From: Eulemur rufifrons | Taxonomy: Eukaryota > Chordata > Mammalia > Primates > Lemuridae | Reading direction: 5' to 3' | DNA length: 64,000 nucleotides | Assembly (NCBI RefSeq): GCF_041146395.1 | Contig: NW_027182923.1 | Location: 130,001-194,000 of the forward strand | In this document: one piece after another, positions 23,741 to 36,658 of the stretch | How the letters are laid out: each line of letters starts with the position of its first letter | Position numbering within the stretch: the first letter of the stretch is position 1 | The notes under the pieces: model-generated | What the model was told of the DNA's origin: nothing | What the model saw: the letters and a program-made list of their open reading frames with translations, nothing else | The model's database searches: none | Translations under genes and position numbers: made by a program

Positions 23741-26700
23741 TAGGCTTGCTAAACTCCAGTTTGGAAGAATTGCTATAGTCATATATAGGGATGCTTACAT
23801 TTACTTATAGAAAGCAACTATTGATGTGTGATTTGTAGGCTTGCCTTACTCTAGTTTGGATGAAGAAGCTGAATCATATAGGAATATTAGCTTTGAGTTA
23901 GAGGAAGCATCTATGGGGGGTGCTTTTTTGGCTTGTTAAACTCTGGTTTGGAAGAAGTTCGAGAGTCTTATATAGGAACGATATCATTCATTCAGAGAAA
24001 GCAATTATAGGGAGTTGGTTTGTAGGCTTGCTAAGCTCTAGTTTGGAGGAAGGCGAGAGTCATATATAGAACGCTTACGTTCACATAAAGCGTCTACGGG
24101 GGGACGGTTTCTAGGCTTCCTAAACTCTAGCTTGGAAAAAGAGGACAGTTATGTATAGGAACTCTCGGCGGGGGATTTGTAGCATTGCTAATATCTTAGA
24201 TTGGGAAAGTTGCGAGAGTCATACATAGGAATGTTAACATTCACTCAATGAAAGCAACTATAAGGGGTGCTTTCCAGGCTGGCTACACTCTAATTTGGAA
24301 AAAGTGCGACAGTCATATATAGGAAGGCTTATATTCACTAAGACAAAGCAATTATGTGTAGGTGTATAGTAGGCATGCTAACTCTAGTTTGGAAAATTTT
24401 GAGAGCCATGTATAGGAAAGCTTACAGTAACTTAGAGAAAGCAACGAACAGGGGTGGAGTGTAGACTTGCTAAACTCTAGTTTGGAGGAAGTGCCATAGT
24501 CATATATAGGAAAGCTTAAATTCATTCAGAGAAAACAGCTGTCGGGGAATTGTTTGTAGACTTATTCAACTCTAGTTTGGAAGAAGTGCGAGAGACATAT
24601 ATAGGAATGTTTACATTGACTCAAAGAAAGCAACTATGGAGGAGTGTTATTTTGGCATGCCAGATGCTAGTTAGGAAGAAGTACAAGACTCATATATAGG
24701 AACGCTTACATTCACACAGCGAGAGCAACTACGGAGTAGTGTCAGGTAAACATATTAAAGTCTAGCTTGGGAGAAGTTCCAGAGTCCTATATAGGAAAGG
24801 TAACAGCCACTTTGAAAAAGCAAGTCTTGGCGGGTGGTTTGTAGGCCTGCAAAACCTTGTTTTGGTTGAAGTGTGAGAATCATATATGAGAACGCTTACA
24901 TTCACTCAGAGAAAGCAACGATGGGGTTGTTTGTAGGCTTACTAAACTGCAGTTTAGAAGAAGCAGGAGAATCACATATAGGAGCACATACATTTTGACG
25001 CACTGAAAGTAACTATGGGGTGGTGTTTTATAGGCATGCTAAACTCTAGTTTGGATGAAGTTTGAGAATCACATATAAGAAAGCTTAGAGTCACTTAGAG
25101 AAAGCAAATCTCTGGGTGTGGAATGTAGGCCTGCTAAACTCTATTTTGGTTTAAGAGTGAGAGTCATATATGGGAAGGCTTACATTCCCTCAGAGAAAGC
25201 AACGACGGCGTGGTGGTTTGTAGGCATACTAAACTCTAGTTTGGAAGAAGTAGGAGAATGATATATGGGAACGCTTACATTCGCGTAGAGAAAGCAATTA
25301 TGGGGTGGCGTTTTTGTAGCCATGCTAATCTCTAGTTTGGAAGAAGTTAAGGAGTAATATATAGGAAAGGGTACAGTCATAGAAACCAACTCTCGGGGGA
25401 TGTTTTGTACACCTGCAAAACTCCAGTTTGGAAGAAGGGGGAGAGTCATATTGGGGACCGAGTGCATTCACTCAGAGAAATCAACGATGGGATTGTGATT
25501 TGTAGGCATAATCAACTCTATTTTGGAAGAAGTAAGAGAATCGTATATAGGAAAGCTTATCTTCACGCAGAGAAAGCAACTATGGAGTGATGTTTGTATG
25601 CCTACTAAAATATAGTTTGGAGGAAGTTCGAGAGCCATATCTGGGAAGCTTACAGTCACTTAGAGAAAGCAACTCTCGGGGGTGTTTCGTAGGCCTGCTA
25701 AACTCTATTTTCAATGAAGTGTTAGAATAATATATGGGAACTCAGTGAAAGCAACGTTGTGGTTGTGGTTCCTAGGCATACTAACCTGTAATTTGGAAAA
25801 AGCAAGAGAATCACATGTAGAACGGCTTACATTCCGGCACCGAATGCAACTATGGGGTGGTGTTTTGTAGGGTGCAAAACTCTAGTTTGGACGAAGTTTG
25901 AGAGTCATATATAGGAAAGTTTAAAGTCACGTAGAGAAAGCAACTCTCTGGGTGTGGAATGTAGAGTTATTTTGGTTGAAATAGTTATTTTGGTTGAAGT
26001 GTGAGAGTCATATATGGGAACGCTTACATTCACTCAGAGAAAACAACGTTTGGGTGGTGGTTTGTAGGGCATACTAAACTGTAGTTTGGAAGAAGTACGA
26101 GAGTCCTATATAGGAACACTTACATTCACGCAGAGAAAGCACTTATGGCATCAGGTTTTGTAGGCATGCTAAACTGCAGTTTGGAAGAAGTTGGAGAACC
26201 TTATACAGGAAAGATTACCGTCACCTAGGGAAAGCAACTCTCGGGAGATTTTTTTTGTACACATGCTAAACTCTAATTTGGATGAAGTGTGAGAGTCAAA
26301 CATGGGACCGCTTACATTCCCTCAGAGAAACAACACTGGGGTGGTTTTTGTAGGCATACTAAATAGTTTGGAAGAAGTACGAGAATGATATTTGGGAAGG
26401 CTTACATTCACACAGAGAAAGCAACTACGGGGTGGTGTTTTGTAAGCATGCTATAGTTTGGAAGAAGTTCCAAACGTGAACAGTCACTTAGAGAAAGCAA
26501 CTCTTGGTGGGTGATTTTTAGGTCTGCTAAATTGTATTTTGAAAGAAGTACCAGAGTCATATATACTAATGCTTACATTCATGCAAAGAAAAAACCATGG
26601 GGTGATGTTTTGTGGGCATGTTAACCTGTAGTTTGGAAGAAGTTGGAGAGTCTCATTTAGGAAAGCTTACAGTCACCTAGAGAAAGTAACTCTCGGGAGA

Positions 26701-27782
26701 GCCTTTCTTGGCCTGCTAAACTCTACTTTGCATCAATTGTGAGAGTCAAACATGGGAATGCTTTCATTCATTCAGAGAACGCAACGTTTGGGTGGTGGTT
26801 TGTAGGCATTCTAAACTGTATTTTGGAGGAAGTACGAGAGTCATGTATATGAACGCTTACATTCAGGCAGAGAAAGCAACTCTGGGGTCGTATTTTGTTG
26901 GCATGCTAAACTGTGGTTTGGAAGAAGTTCGAGAGTCTTATATAGGAAAGATTACAGTGACACAGAGAAAACAACTCTCGGAAGTTTATTGGTAGGCCTG
27001 CTAAACTCTAACTTGGATGAAATGTGAGAACACTTGCATTCATTCACTCAGAGAAAGAAACATGGTGATGGTTTGAAGGCATAATAACTGTAGTTGGGAA
27101 GAAGTAGGAGAGTCATATATATGAACCGTTACATTCACGCAGAGAACGCAACTGTGGGGTGACGATGTATGCATGTTAATCTGTAGTTTGGAGGAAGTGC
27201 GAGAGTCATATCTGGGGAAAATTACAGTCACTTAGGGAAAGGAACCATCCTGGGTTGGTTTGTAGATCTGCTAAATTCTATTTTGGAAACAGAGTGTGAG
27301 TCATATATGGGAACGCTTATGTTCACTCATAGAAAGCAACCACTGCATGGTGTTTTGTTGGCATGGTGTAGTTTGAAAGAAGTTGGAGATTCTTATATAG
27401 GAAAGTTTACAATCACCTAGAGAAAGCAAATCACGGGGTGTTGTTTGTAGGCCTGCTAAACTCTAATTTAGATGAAGTGAGAGAGGCATATATATGAACG
27501 CTTATATTGATGCAGAGAAAGCAACTATGGGGTGGTGTTTTGTAGGCATGCTAAAATATAATTTGGAAGAAGTTCGAAAGCAGACAGTCACTTAGAGAAA
27601 GCCACTCTCGGCGGTTGATTTTTCGGTGTGCTAAATTGTATTATGAAAGAAGTACCAGAGTCATATATACAAACGCTTACATTCATGCAGAGAAAGCAAC
27701 TCTGGGGTGGTGTTTTCTAGGCATGCTAAACTCTAGTTTGGACGAAGTTTGAGAATCACATATAAGAAAGCTTAGTCGCTTA
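23741..27782 (+). repeat. Satellite, diverged flank left of the homogenised block
   Basis: Diverged monomers with no long exact higher-order repeat. 25,180-25,659 is an older relative of 27,861-28,344 (offset about 2.68 kb), which suggests an earlier round of block duplication. A private tandem duplication of TTATTTTGGTTGAA lies at 25,964-25,997 and is also present, inverted, at 42,914-42,951. This ties the two halves together by descent. Confidence 0.85.
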
Positions 27783-30000
27783 AAGCAAATCTCTGGGTGT
27801 GGAATGTAGGCGTGCTAAACTCTATTTTGGTTTCGGAGTGAGAGTCATATATGGGAAGGCTTACATTAGCTCAGAGAAAGCAACGATGGTGTGGTGGTTT
27901 GTAGGCATACTGAACTCTAGTTTGGAAGATGTAGGAGAATGATATATGGGAACGCTTACATTCATGCAGAGAAAGCAATTATGGGGTGGCTTTTTTGTAG
28001 CCATGCTAATCTCTATTTTGCAAGAAGTTAAAGAGAAATATATAGGAAAGCGTACCGTCATTTATAGAAACCAACTTTCGGGGGATGGTTTGTAGGCCTG
28101 CAAAACTCTACTTTGGAAGAAGGGGGAGAATCACATGAGGGACTGGGTACATTCACTCGGAGAAATCAACGATGGGGTTGTGGTTTGTAGGCATACTAAA
28201 CTCTAGTTTGGAAGAAGGACGAGAATCATTTATAGGAACGCTTACATTCATGCAGAGAAAGCAACTATGGAGTGATGTTTGTATGCCTACTAAACGATAG
28301 ATTGGAGGATGCTCGAGAGTCATATCTGGAAAGCTTACATTCATTTAGAGAAAGCAACTCTCTGGGGGTGGTTCGTAGGCCTGCTAAACTCTATTTTCAA
28401 TGAAGTGTTCGAATCATATACAGGAACGCTTACATTCACTCAGAGAAGGCAACGTTGGGGTGGCCGTTTTTGAGCATACTAAACTCTACTTTGGAAGAGG
28501 TACGAGAGACAAATACTAACGCTTACATTAACACAGAGAAAGCAAATACGGGGTGCTGTAGTGCAGGCATGCTAAACTATAGATTAGAAGAAGTTCGAAA
28601 GCTGACAGTCACTTAGAGAAAGCAACTCTTGGCGGGTGATTTTTAGGTCTGCTAAATTGTATTTTGAAAGACGTACCAGAGTCATATACAAACGCTTACA
28701 TTCATGCAGAGAAAGAAACTATGGGGTGATGTGTTGTGGGGATGCTAAACTGCAGTTTGGAAGGTGTTCGAGAGTGTTATATAGGATAGCTTACAGTCAC
28801 CTAGAGAAAGCAACACTCGGGACAGCTTTACAAGCCTCTAAACACTAATTAGCAGCAATTGTGAGAGTCAAACATGGGAACGCTTACATTCACTCAGAGA
28901 ACGCAACGTTTGGGTGGCTGGTTTTTAAGCATTCTAAACTGTATTTTGGAGGAAGTAGGAGAGTCATATATACGAATGCTTACATTCACGCAGAGAAAGC
29001 AACTCTGTGGTCGTATTTTGTTGGCATGCTAAACTGTGGTTTGGAAGAAGTTCGAGAGCCTTATATAGGAAAGATTACAGTGACACAGAGAAAACAACTC
29101 TCTGTAGTTTCTTGGTAGGTCTGCTAAACTGTGATTTGGATGAAGTGTGAGAACGCTTGCATTCACTCAGAGAAAGAACTTTGTCGTGGTGGTTTGTAGG
29201 AATAACAACTGTAGTTCGAAGAAGTAGGAGAGTCATATATGAACGGTTACATTCACGCAGAGAAAGCAACTGTGGGGTGGCGTATGTAATCATCATAATC
29301 TGTAGTATGGAGGAAGTTCGAGAGTCATATCTGGGGAAAATTAGAGTCACATAGAGAAAGGAACAATCGGGGGCTGGTGTGTAGGTCTGCTAAATTCTAT
29401 TTTGGAAGAAGAGTGAGAGTCATATATGGGAACGCTTATGTTGACTCAGAGAAATCAACGATGTGACGCTGTATTGTTGGCATGCTAAACTGTAGTTTGG
29501 AAGAAGTTCGAGAGTCTTATATAGGAAAGTTTACAGTCACCTAGAGAAAGCAACTCACAGGAGGTGGTTTGTAAGCCGCTAAACTCTAATTTGGATGAAG
29601 TGAAAGAGGCATACATGGATACGCTTCATTCACTCATAGAAAGGTAAATTGGGGTGCCGGTTTGTAGGTATACTAACTCCAGTTTGGAAGAAGTACTAGA
29701 GTCATATATATGAACGCTTATATGGACGCAGAGAAAGCAACTATGGGGTGGTGTTTTGTAGGCCTGCTAAAATATAGTTTGGAAGAAGTTCGAAAGCAGA
29801 CAGTCACTTAGAGAAAGCAACTCTCGGCGGTTCATTTTTCGGTCTGCTGAATTGTATTTTGAAAGAAATACCAGAGTCATATATTCAAACGCTTACATTC
29901 ATGCAGAGAAAGCAACTCTGGGGTGGTGTTTTCTAGGCATGCTAAACTCTAGTTTGGACGAAGTTTGAGAATCACATATAAGAAAGCTTAGAGTCGCTTA
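27783..30000 (+). repeat. 2,218-bp satellite higher-order copy 1
   Basis: Starts at AAGCAAATCTCTGGGTGTGG. Equivalent landmarks recur exactly 2,218 bp later (28,153 to 30,371; 28,636 to 30,854). The copy holds about 23-24 monomers. Homology extends a little left of the start but with more differences, including a missing monomer near 27,490. Confidence 0.9.
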
Positions 30001-32218
30001 AAGCAAATCTCTGGGTGTGGAATGTAGGCGTGCTAAACTCTATTTTGGTTTCGGAGTGAGAGTCATATATGGGAAGGCTTACATTCGCTCAGAGAAAGCA
30101 ACGATGGTGTGGTGGTTTGTAGGCATACTGAACTCTAGTTTGGAAGAAGTAGGAGAATGATATATGGGAACGCTTACATTCATGCAGAGAAAGCAATTAT
30201 GGGGTGGCTTTTTTGTAGCCATGCTAATCTCTATTTTGCAAGAAGTTAAAGAGAAATATATAGGAAAGCGTACCGTCATTTATAGAAACCAACTTTCGGG
30301 GGATGGTTTGTAGGCCTGCAAAACTCTACTTTGGAAGAAGGGGGAGAATCACATGAGGGACTGGGTACATTCACTCGGAGAAATCAACGATGGGGTTGTG
30401 GTTTGTAGGCATACTAAACTCTAGTTTGGAAGAAGGACGAGAATCATTTATAGGAACGCTTACATTCATGCAGAGAAAGCAACTATGGAGTGATGTTTGT
30501 ATGCCTACTAAACGATAGATTGGAGGATGCTCGAGAGTCATATCTGGAAAGCTTACATTCATTTAGAGAAAGCAACTCTCTGGGGGTGGTTCGTAGGCCT
30601 GCTAAACTCTATTTTCAATGAAGTGTTCGAATCATATACAGGAACGCTTACATTCACTCAGAGAAGGCAACGTTGGGGTGGCCGTTTTTGAGCATACTAA
30701 ACTCTACTTTGGAAGAGGTACGAGAGACAAATACTAACGCTTACATTAACACAGAGAAAGCAAATACGGGGTGCTGTAGTGCAGGCATGCTAAACTATAG
30801 ATTAGAAGAAGTTCGAAAGCTGACAGTCACTTAGAGAAAGCAACTCTTGGCGGGTGATTTTTAGGTCTGCTAAATTGTATTTTGAAAGACGTACCAGAGC
30901 CATATACAAACGCTTACATTCATGCAGAGAAAGAAACTATGGGGTGATGTGTTGTGGGGATGCTAAACTGCAGTTTGGAAGGTGTTCGAGAGTGTTATAT
31001 AGGATAGCTTACAGTCACCTAGAGAAAGCAACACTCGGGACAGCTTTACAAGCCTCTAAACACTAATTAGCAGCAATTGTGAGAGTCAAACATGGGAACG
31101 CTTACATTCACTCAGAGAACGCAACGTTTGGGTGGCTGGTTTTTAAGCATTCTAAACTGTATTTTGGAGGAAGTAGGAGAGTCATATATACGAATGCTTA
31201 CATTCACGCAGAGAAAGCAACTCTGTGGTCGTATTTTGTTGGCATGCTAAACTGTGGTTTGGAAGAAGTTCGAGAGCCTTATATAGGAAAGATTACAGTG
31301 ACACAGAGAAAACAACTCTCTGTAGTTTCTTGGTAGGTCTGCTAAACTGTGATTTGGATGAAGTGTGAGAACGCTTGCATTCACTCAGAGAAAGAACTTT
31401 GTCGTGGTGGTTTGTAGGAATAACAACTGTAGTTCGAAGAAGTAGGAGAGTCATATATGAACGGTTACATTCACGCAGAGAAAGCAACTGTGGGGTGGCG
31501 TATGTAATCATCATAATCTGTAGTATGGAGGAAGTTCGAGAGTCATATCTGGGGAAAATTAGAGTCACAGAGAGAAAGGAACAATCGGGGGCTGGTGTGT
31601 AGGTCTGCTAAATTCTATTTTGGAAGAAGAGTGAGAGTCGTATATGGGAACGCTTATGTTGACTCAGAGAAATCAACGATGGGACGCTGTATTGTTGGCA
31701 TGCTAAACTGTAGTTTGGAAGAAGTTCGAGAGTCTTATGTAGGAAAGTTTACAGTCACCTAGAGAAAGCAACTCACAGGAGGTGGTTTGTAAGCCGCTAA
31801 ACTCTAATTTGGATGAAGTGAAAGAGGCATACATGGATACGCTTCATTCACTCATAGAAAGGTAAATTGGGGTGCCGGTTTGTAGGTATACTAACTCCAG
31901 TTTGGAAGAAGTACTAGAGTCATATATATGAACGCTTATATGGACGCAGAGAAAGCAACTATGGGGTGGTGTTTTGTAGGCCTGCTAAAATATAGTTTGG
32001 AAGAAGTTCGAAAGCAGACAGTCACTTAGAGAAAGCAACTCTCGGCGGTTCATTTTTCGGTCTGCTGAATTGTATTTTGAAAGAAATACCAGAGTCATAT
32101 ATTCAAACGCTTACATTCATGCAGAGAAAGCAACTCTGGGGTGGTGTTTTCTAGGCATGCTAAACTCTAGTTTGGACGAAGTTTGAGAATCACATATAAG
32201 AAAGCTTAGAGTCGCTTA
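30001..32218 (+). repeat. 2,218-bp satellite higher-order copy 2
   Basis: Nearly identical to copies 1 and 3. I saw only scattered single-base differences, for example CCAGAGCCATATAC near 30,894 where copy 1 has CCAGAGTCATATAC, and AGAGTCACAGAGAG near 31,561 where copies 1 and 3 have AGAGTCACATAGAG. Confidence 0.9.
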
Positions 32219-34436
32219 AAGCAAATCTCTGGGTGTGGAATGTAGGCGTGCTAAACTCTATTTTGGTTTCGGAGTGAGAGTCATATATGGGAAGGCTTAC
32301 ATTCGCTCAGAGAAAGCAACGATGGTGTGGTGGTTTGTAGGCATACTGAACTCTAGTTTGGAAGAAGTAGGAGAATGATATATGGGAACGCTTACATTCA
32401 TGCAGAGAAAGCAATTATGGGGTGGCTTTTTTGTAGCCATGCTAATCTCTATTTTGCAAGAAGTTAAAGAGAAATATATAGGAAAGCGTACCGTCATTTA
32501 TAGAAACCAACTTTCGGGGGATGGTTTGTAGGCCTGCAAAACTCTACTTTGGAAGAAGGGGGAGAATCACATGAGGGACTGGGTACATTCACTCGGAGAA
32601 ATCAACGATGGGGTTGTGGTTTGTAGGCATACTAAACTCTAGTTTGGAAGAAGGACGAGAATCATTTATAGGAACGCTTACATTCATGCAGAGAAAGCAA
32701 CTATGGAGTGATGTTTGTATGCCTACTAAACGATAGATTGGAGGATGCTCGAGAGTCATATCTGGAAAGCTTACATTCATTTAGAGAAAGCAACTCTCTG
32801 GGGGTGGTTCGTAGGCCTGCTAAACTCTATTTTCAATGAAGTGTTCGAATCATATACAGGAACGCTTACATTCACTCAGAGAAAGCAACGTTGGGGTGGC
32901 CGTTTTTGAGCATACTAAACTCTACTTTGGAAGAGGTACGAGAGACAAATACTAACGCTTACATTAACACAGAGAAAGCAAATACGGGGTGCTGTAGTGC
33001 AGGCATGCTAAACTATAGATTAGAAGAAGTTCGAAAGCTGACAGTCACTTAGAGAAAGCAACTCTTGGCGGGTGATTTTTAGGTCTGCTAAATTGTATTT
33101 TGAAAGACGTACCAGAGCCATATACAAACGCTTACATTCATGCAGAGAAAGAAACTATGGGGTGATGTGTTGTGGGGATGCTAAACTGCAGTTTGGAAGG
33201 TGTTCGAGAGTGTTATATAGGATAGCTTACAGTCACCTAGAGAAAGCAACACTCGGGACAGCTTTACAAGCCTCTAAACACTAATTAGCAGCAATTGTGA
33301 GAGTCAAACATGGGAACGCTTACATTCACTCAGAGAACGCAACGTTTGGGTGGCTGGTTTTTAAGCATTCTAAACTGTATTTTGGAGGAAGTAGGAGAGT
33401 CATATATACGAATGCTTACATTCACGCAGAGAAAGCAACTCTGTGGTCGTATTTTGTTGGCATGCTAAACTGTGGTTTGGAAGAAGTTCGAGAGCCTTAT
33501 ATAGGAAAGATTACAGTGACACAGAGAAAACAACTCTCTGTAGTTTCTTGGTAGGTCTGCTAAACTGTGATTTGGATGAAGTGTGAGAACGCTTGCATTC
33601 ACTCAGAGAAAGAACTTTGTCGTGGTGGTTTGTAGGAATAACAACTGTAGTTCGAAGAAGTAGGAGAGTCATATATGAACGGTTACATTCACGCAGAGAA
33701 AGCAACTGTGGGGTGGCGTATGTAATCATCATAATCTGTAGTTTGGAGGAAGTTCGAGAGTCATATCTGGGGAAAATTAGAGTCACATAGAGAAAGGAAC
33801 AATCGGGGGCTGGTGTGTAGGTCTGCTAAATTCTATTTTGGAAGAAGAGTGAGAGTCATATATGGGAACGCTTATGTTCACTCAGAGAAATCAACGATGG
33901 GACGCTGTATTGTTGGCATGCTAAACTGTAGTTTGGAAGAAGTTCGAGAGTCTTATATAGGAAAGTTTACAGTCACCTAGAGAAAGCAACTCACAGGAGG
34001 TGGTTTGTAAGCCGCTAAACTCTAATTTGGATGAAGTGAAAGAGGCATACATGGATACGCTTCATTCACTCATAGAAAGGTAAATTGGGGTGCCGGTTTG
34101 TAGGTATACTAACTCCAGTTTGGAAGAAGTACTAGAGTCATATATATGAACGCTTATATGGACGCAGAGAAAGCAACTATGGGGTGGTGTTTTGTAGGCC
34201 TGCTAAAATATAGTTTGGAAGAAGTTCGAAAGCAGACAGTCACTTAGAGAAAGCAACTCTCGGCGGTTCATTTTTCGGTCTGCTGAATTGTATTTTGAAA
34301 GAAATACCAGAGTCATATATTCAAACGCTTACATTGATGCAGAGAAAGCAACTCTGGGGTGGTGTTTTCTAGGCATGCTAAACTCTAGTTTGGACGAAGT
34401 TTGAGAATCACATATAAGAAAGCTTAGAGTCGCTTA
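32219..34436 (+). repeat. 2,218-bp satellite higher-order copy 3
   Basis: Shares CCAGAGCCATATAC with copy 2, and CTCAGAGAAAGCAACG near 32,874 with copy 4, where copies 1 and 2 read AGAAGGCAACG. These shared differences show stepwise copying or conversion between neighbours. Confidence 0.9.
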
Positions 34437-36658
34437 AAGCAAATCTCTGGGTGTGGAATGTAGGCGTGCTAAACTCTATTTTGGTTTCGGAGTGAGAGTC
34501 ATATATGGGAAGGCTTACATTCACTCAGAGAAAGCAACGATGGTGTGGTGGTTTGTAGGCATACTGAACTCTAGTTTGGAAGAAGTAGGAGAATGATATA
34601 TGGGAACGCTTACATTCATGCAGAGAAAGCAATTATGGGGTGGCTTTTTTGTAGCCATGCTAATCTCTATTTTGCAAGAAGTTAAAGAGAAATATATAGG
34701 AAAGCGTACCGTCATTTATAGAAACCAACTTTCGGGGGATGGTTTGTAGGCCTGCAAAACTCTACTTTGGAAGAAGGGGGAGAATCATATGGGGGACTGG
34801 GTACATTCACTCGGAGAAATCAACGATGGGGTTGTGGTTTGTAGGCATACTAAACTCTAGTTTGGAAGAAGGACGAGAATCATATATAGGAACGCTTACA
34901 TTCATGCAGAGAAAGCAACTATGGAGTGATGTTTGTATGCCTACTAAACGATAGATTGGAGGATGCTCGAGAGTCATATCTGGAAAGCTTACATTCATTT
35001 AGAGAAAGCAACTCTCTGGGGGTGGTTCGTAGGCCTGCTAAACTCTATTTTCAATGAAGTGTTCGAATCATATACAGGAACGCTTACATTCACTCAGAGA
35101 AAGCAACGTTGGGGTGGCCGTTTTTGAGCATACTAAACTCTACTTTGGAAGAGGTACGAGAGACAAATACTAACGCTTACATTAACACAGAGAAAGCAAA
35201 TACGGGGTGCTGTAGTGCAGGCATGCTAAACTATAGATTAGAAGAAGTTCGAAAGCTGACAGTCACTTAGAGAAAGCAACTCTTGGCGGGTGATTTTTAG
35301 GTCTGCTAAATTGTATTTTGAAAGACGTACCAGAGTCATATACAAACGCTTACATTCATGCAGAGAAAGAAACTATGGGGTGATGTGTTGTGGGGATGCT
35401 AAACTGCAGTTTGGAAGGTGTTCGAGAGTGTTATATAGGATAGCTTACAGTCACCTAGAGAAAGCAACACTCGGGACAGCTTTACAAGCCTCTAAACACT
35501 AATTAGCAGCAATTGTGAGAGTCAAACATGGGAACGCTTACATTCACTCAGAGAACGCAACGTTTGGGTGGCTGGTTTTTAAGCATTCTAAACTGTATTT
35601 TGGAGGAAGTAGGAGAGTCATATATACGAATGCTTACATTCATGCAGAGAAAGCAACTCTGTGGTCGTATTTTGTTGGCATGCTAAACTGTGGTTTGGAA
35701 GAAGTTCGAGAGCCTTATATAGGAAAGATTACAGTGACACAGAGAAAACAACTCTCTGTAGTTTCTTGGTAGGTCTGCTAAACTGTGATTTGGATGAAGT
35801 GTGAGAACGCTTGCATTCACTCAGAGAAAGAACTTTGTCGTGGTGGTTTGTAGGAATAACAACTGTAGTTCGAAGAAGTAGGAGAGTCATATATGAATGG
35901 TTACATTCACGCAGAGAAAGCAACTGTGGGGTGGCGTATGTAATCATCATAATCTGTAGTTTGGAGGAAGTTCGAGAGTCATATCTGGGGAAAATTAGAG
36001 TCACATAGAGAAAGGAACAATCGGGGGCTGGTGTGTAGGTCTGCTAAATTCTATTTTGGAAGAAGAGTGAGAGTCATATATGGGAACGCTTATGTTGACT
36101 CAGAGAAATCAACGATGGGACGCTGTATTGTTGGCATGCTAAACTGTAGTTTGGAAGAAGTTCGAGAGTCTTATGTAGGAAAGTTTACAGTCACCTAGAG
36201 AAAGCAACTCACAGGAGGTGGTTTGTAAGCCGCTAAACTCTAATTTGGATGAAGTGAAAGAGGCATACATGGATACGCTTCATTCACTCAGAGAAAGGTA
36301 AATTGGGGTGCCGGTTTGTAGGTATACTAACTCCAGTTTGGAAGAAGTACTAGAGTCATATATATGAATGCTTATATGGACGCAGAGAAAGCAACTATGG
36401 GGTGGTGTTTTGTAGGCCTGCTAAAATATAGTTTGGAAGAAGTTCGAAAGCAGACAGTCACTTAGAGAAAACAACTCTTGGCGGTGGATTTTTAGGTCTG
36501 CTAAATTGTATTTTGAAAGAAGTACCAGAGTCATATATTCAAACGCTTACATTCATGCAGAGAAAGGAACTGTTGGGTGGTGTTTTCTAGGCGTGCTAAA
36601 CTCTAGTTTGGACGAAGTTTGAGAATCACATATAAGAAAGCTTAGAGTCACTTAGAGA
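34437..36658 (+). repeat. 2,218-bp satellite higher-order copy 4
   Basis: Keeps the exact 2,218-bp spacing up to about 36,450, then diverges. Its right boundary reads CACTTAGAGAAAGCAAATC where the homogenised copies read CGCTTAAAGCAAATC, so a GAGA step is missing from the copies and retained outside them. Confidence 0.9.
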
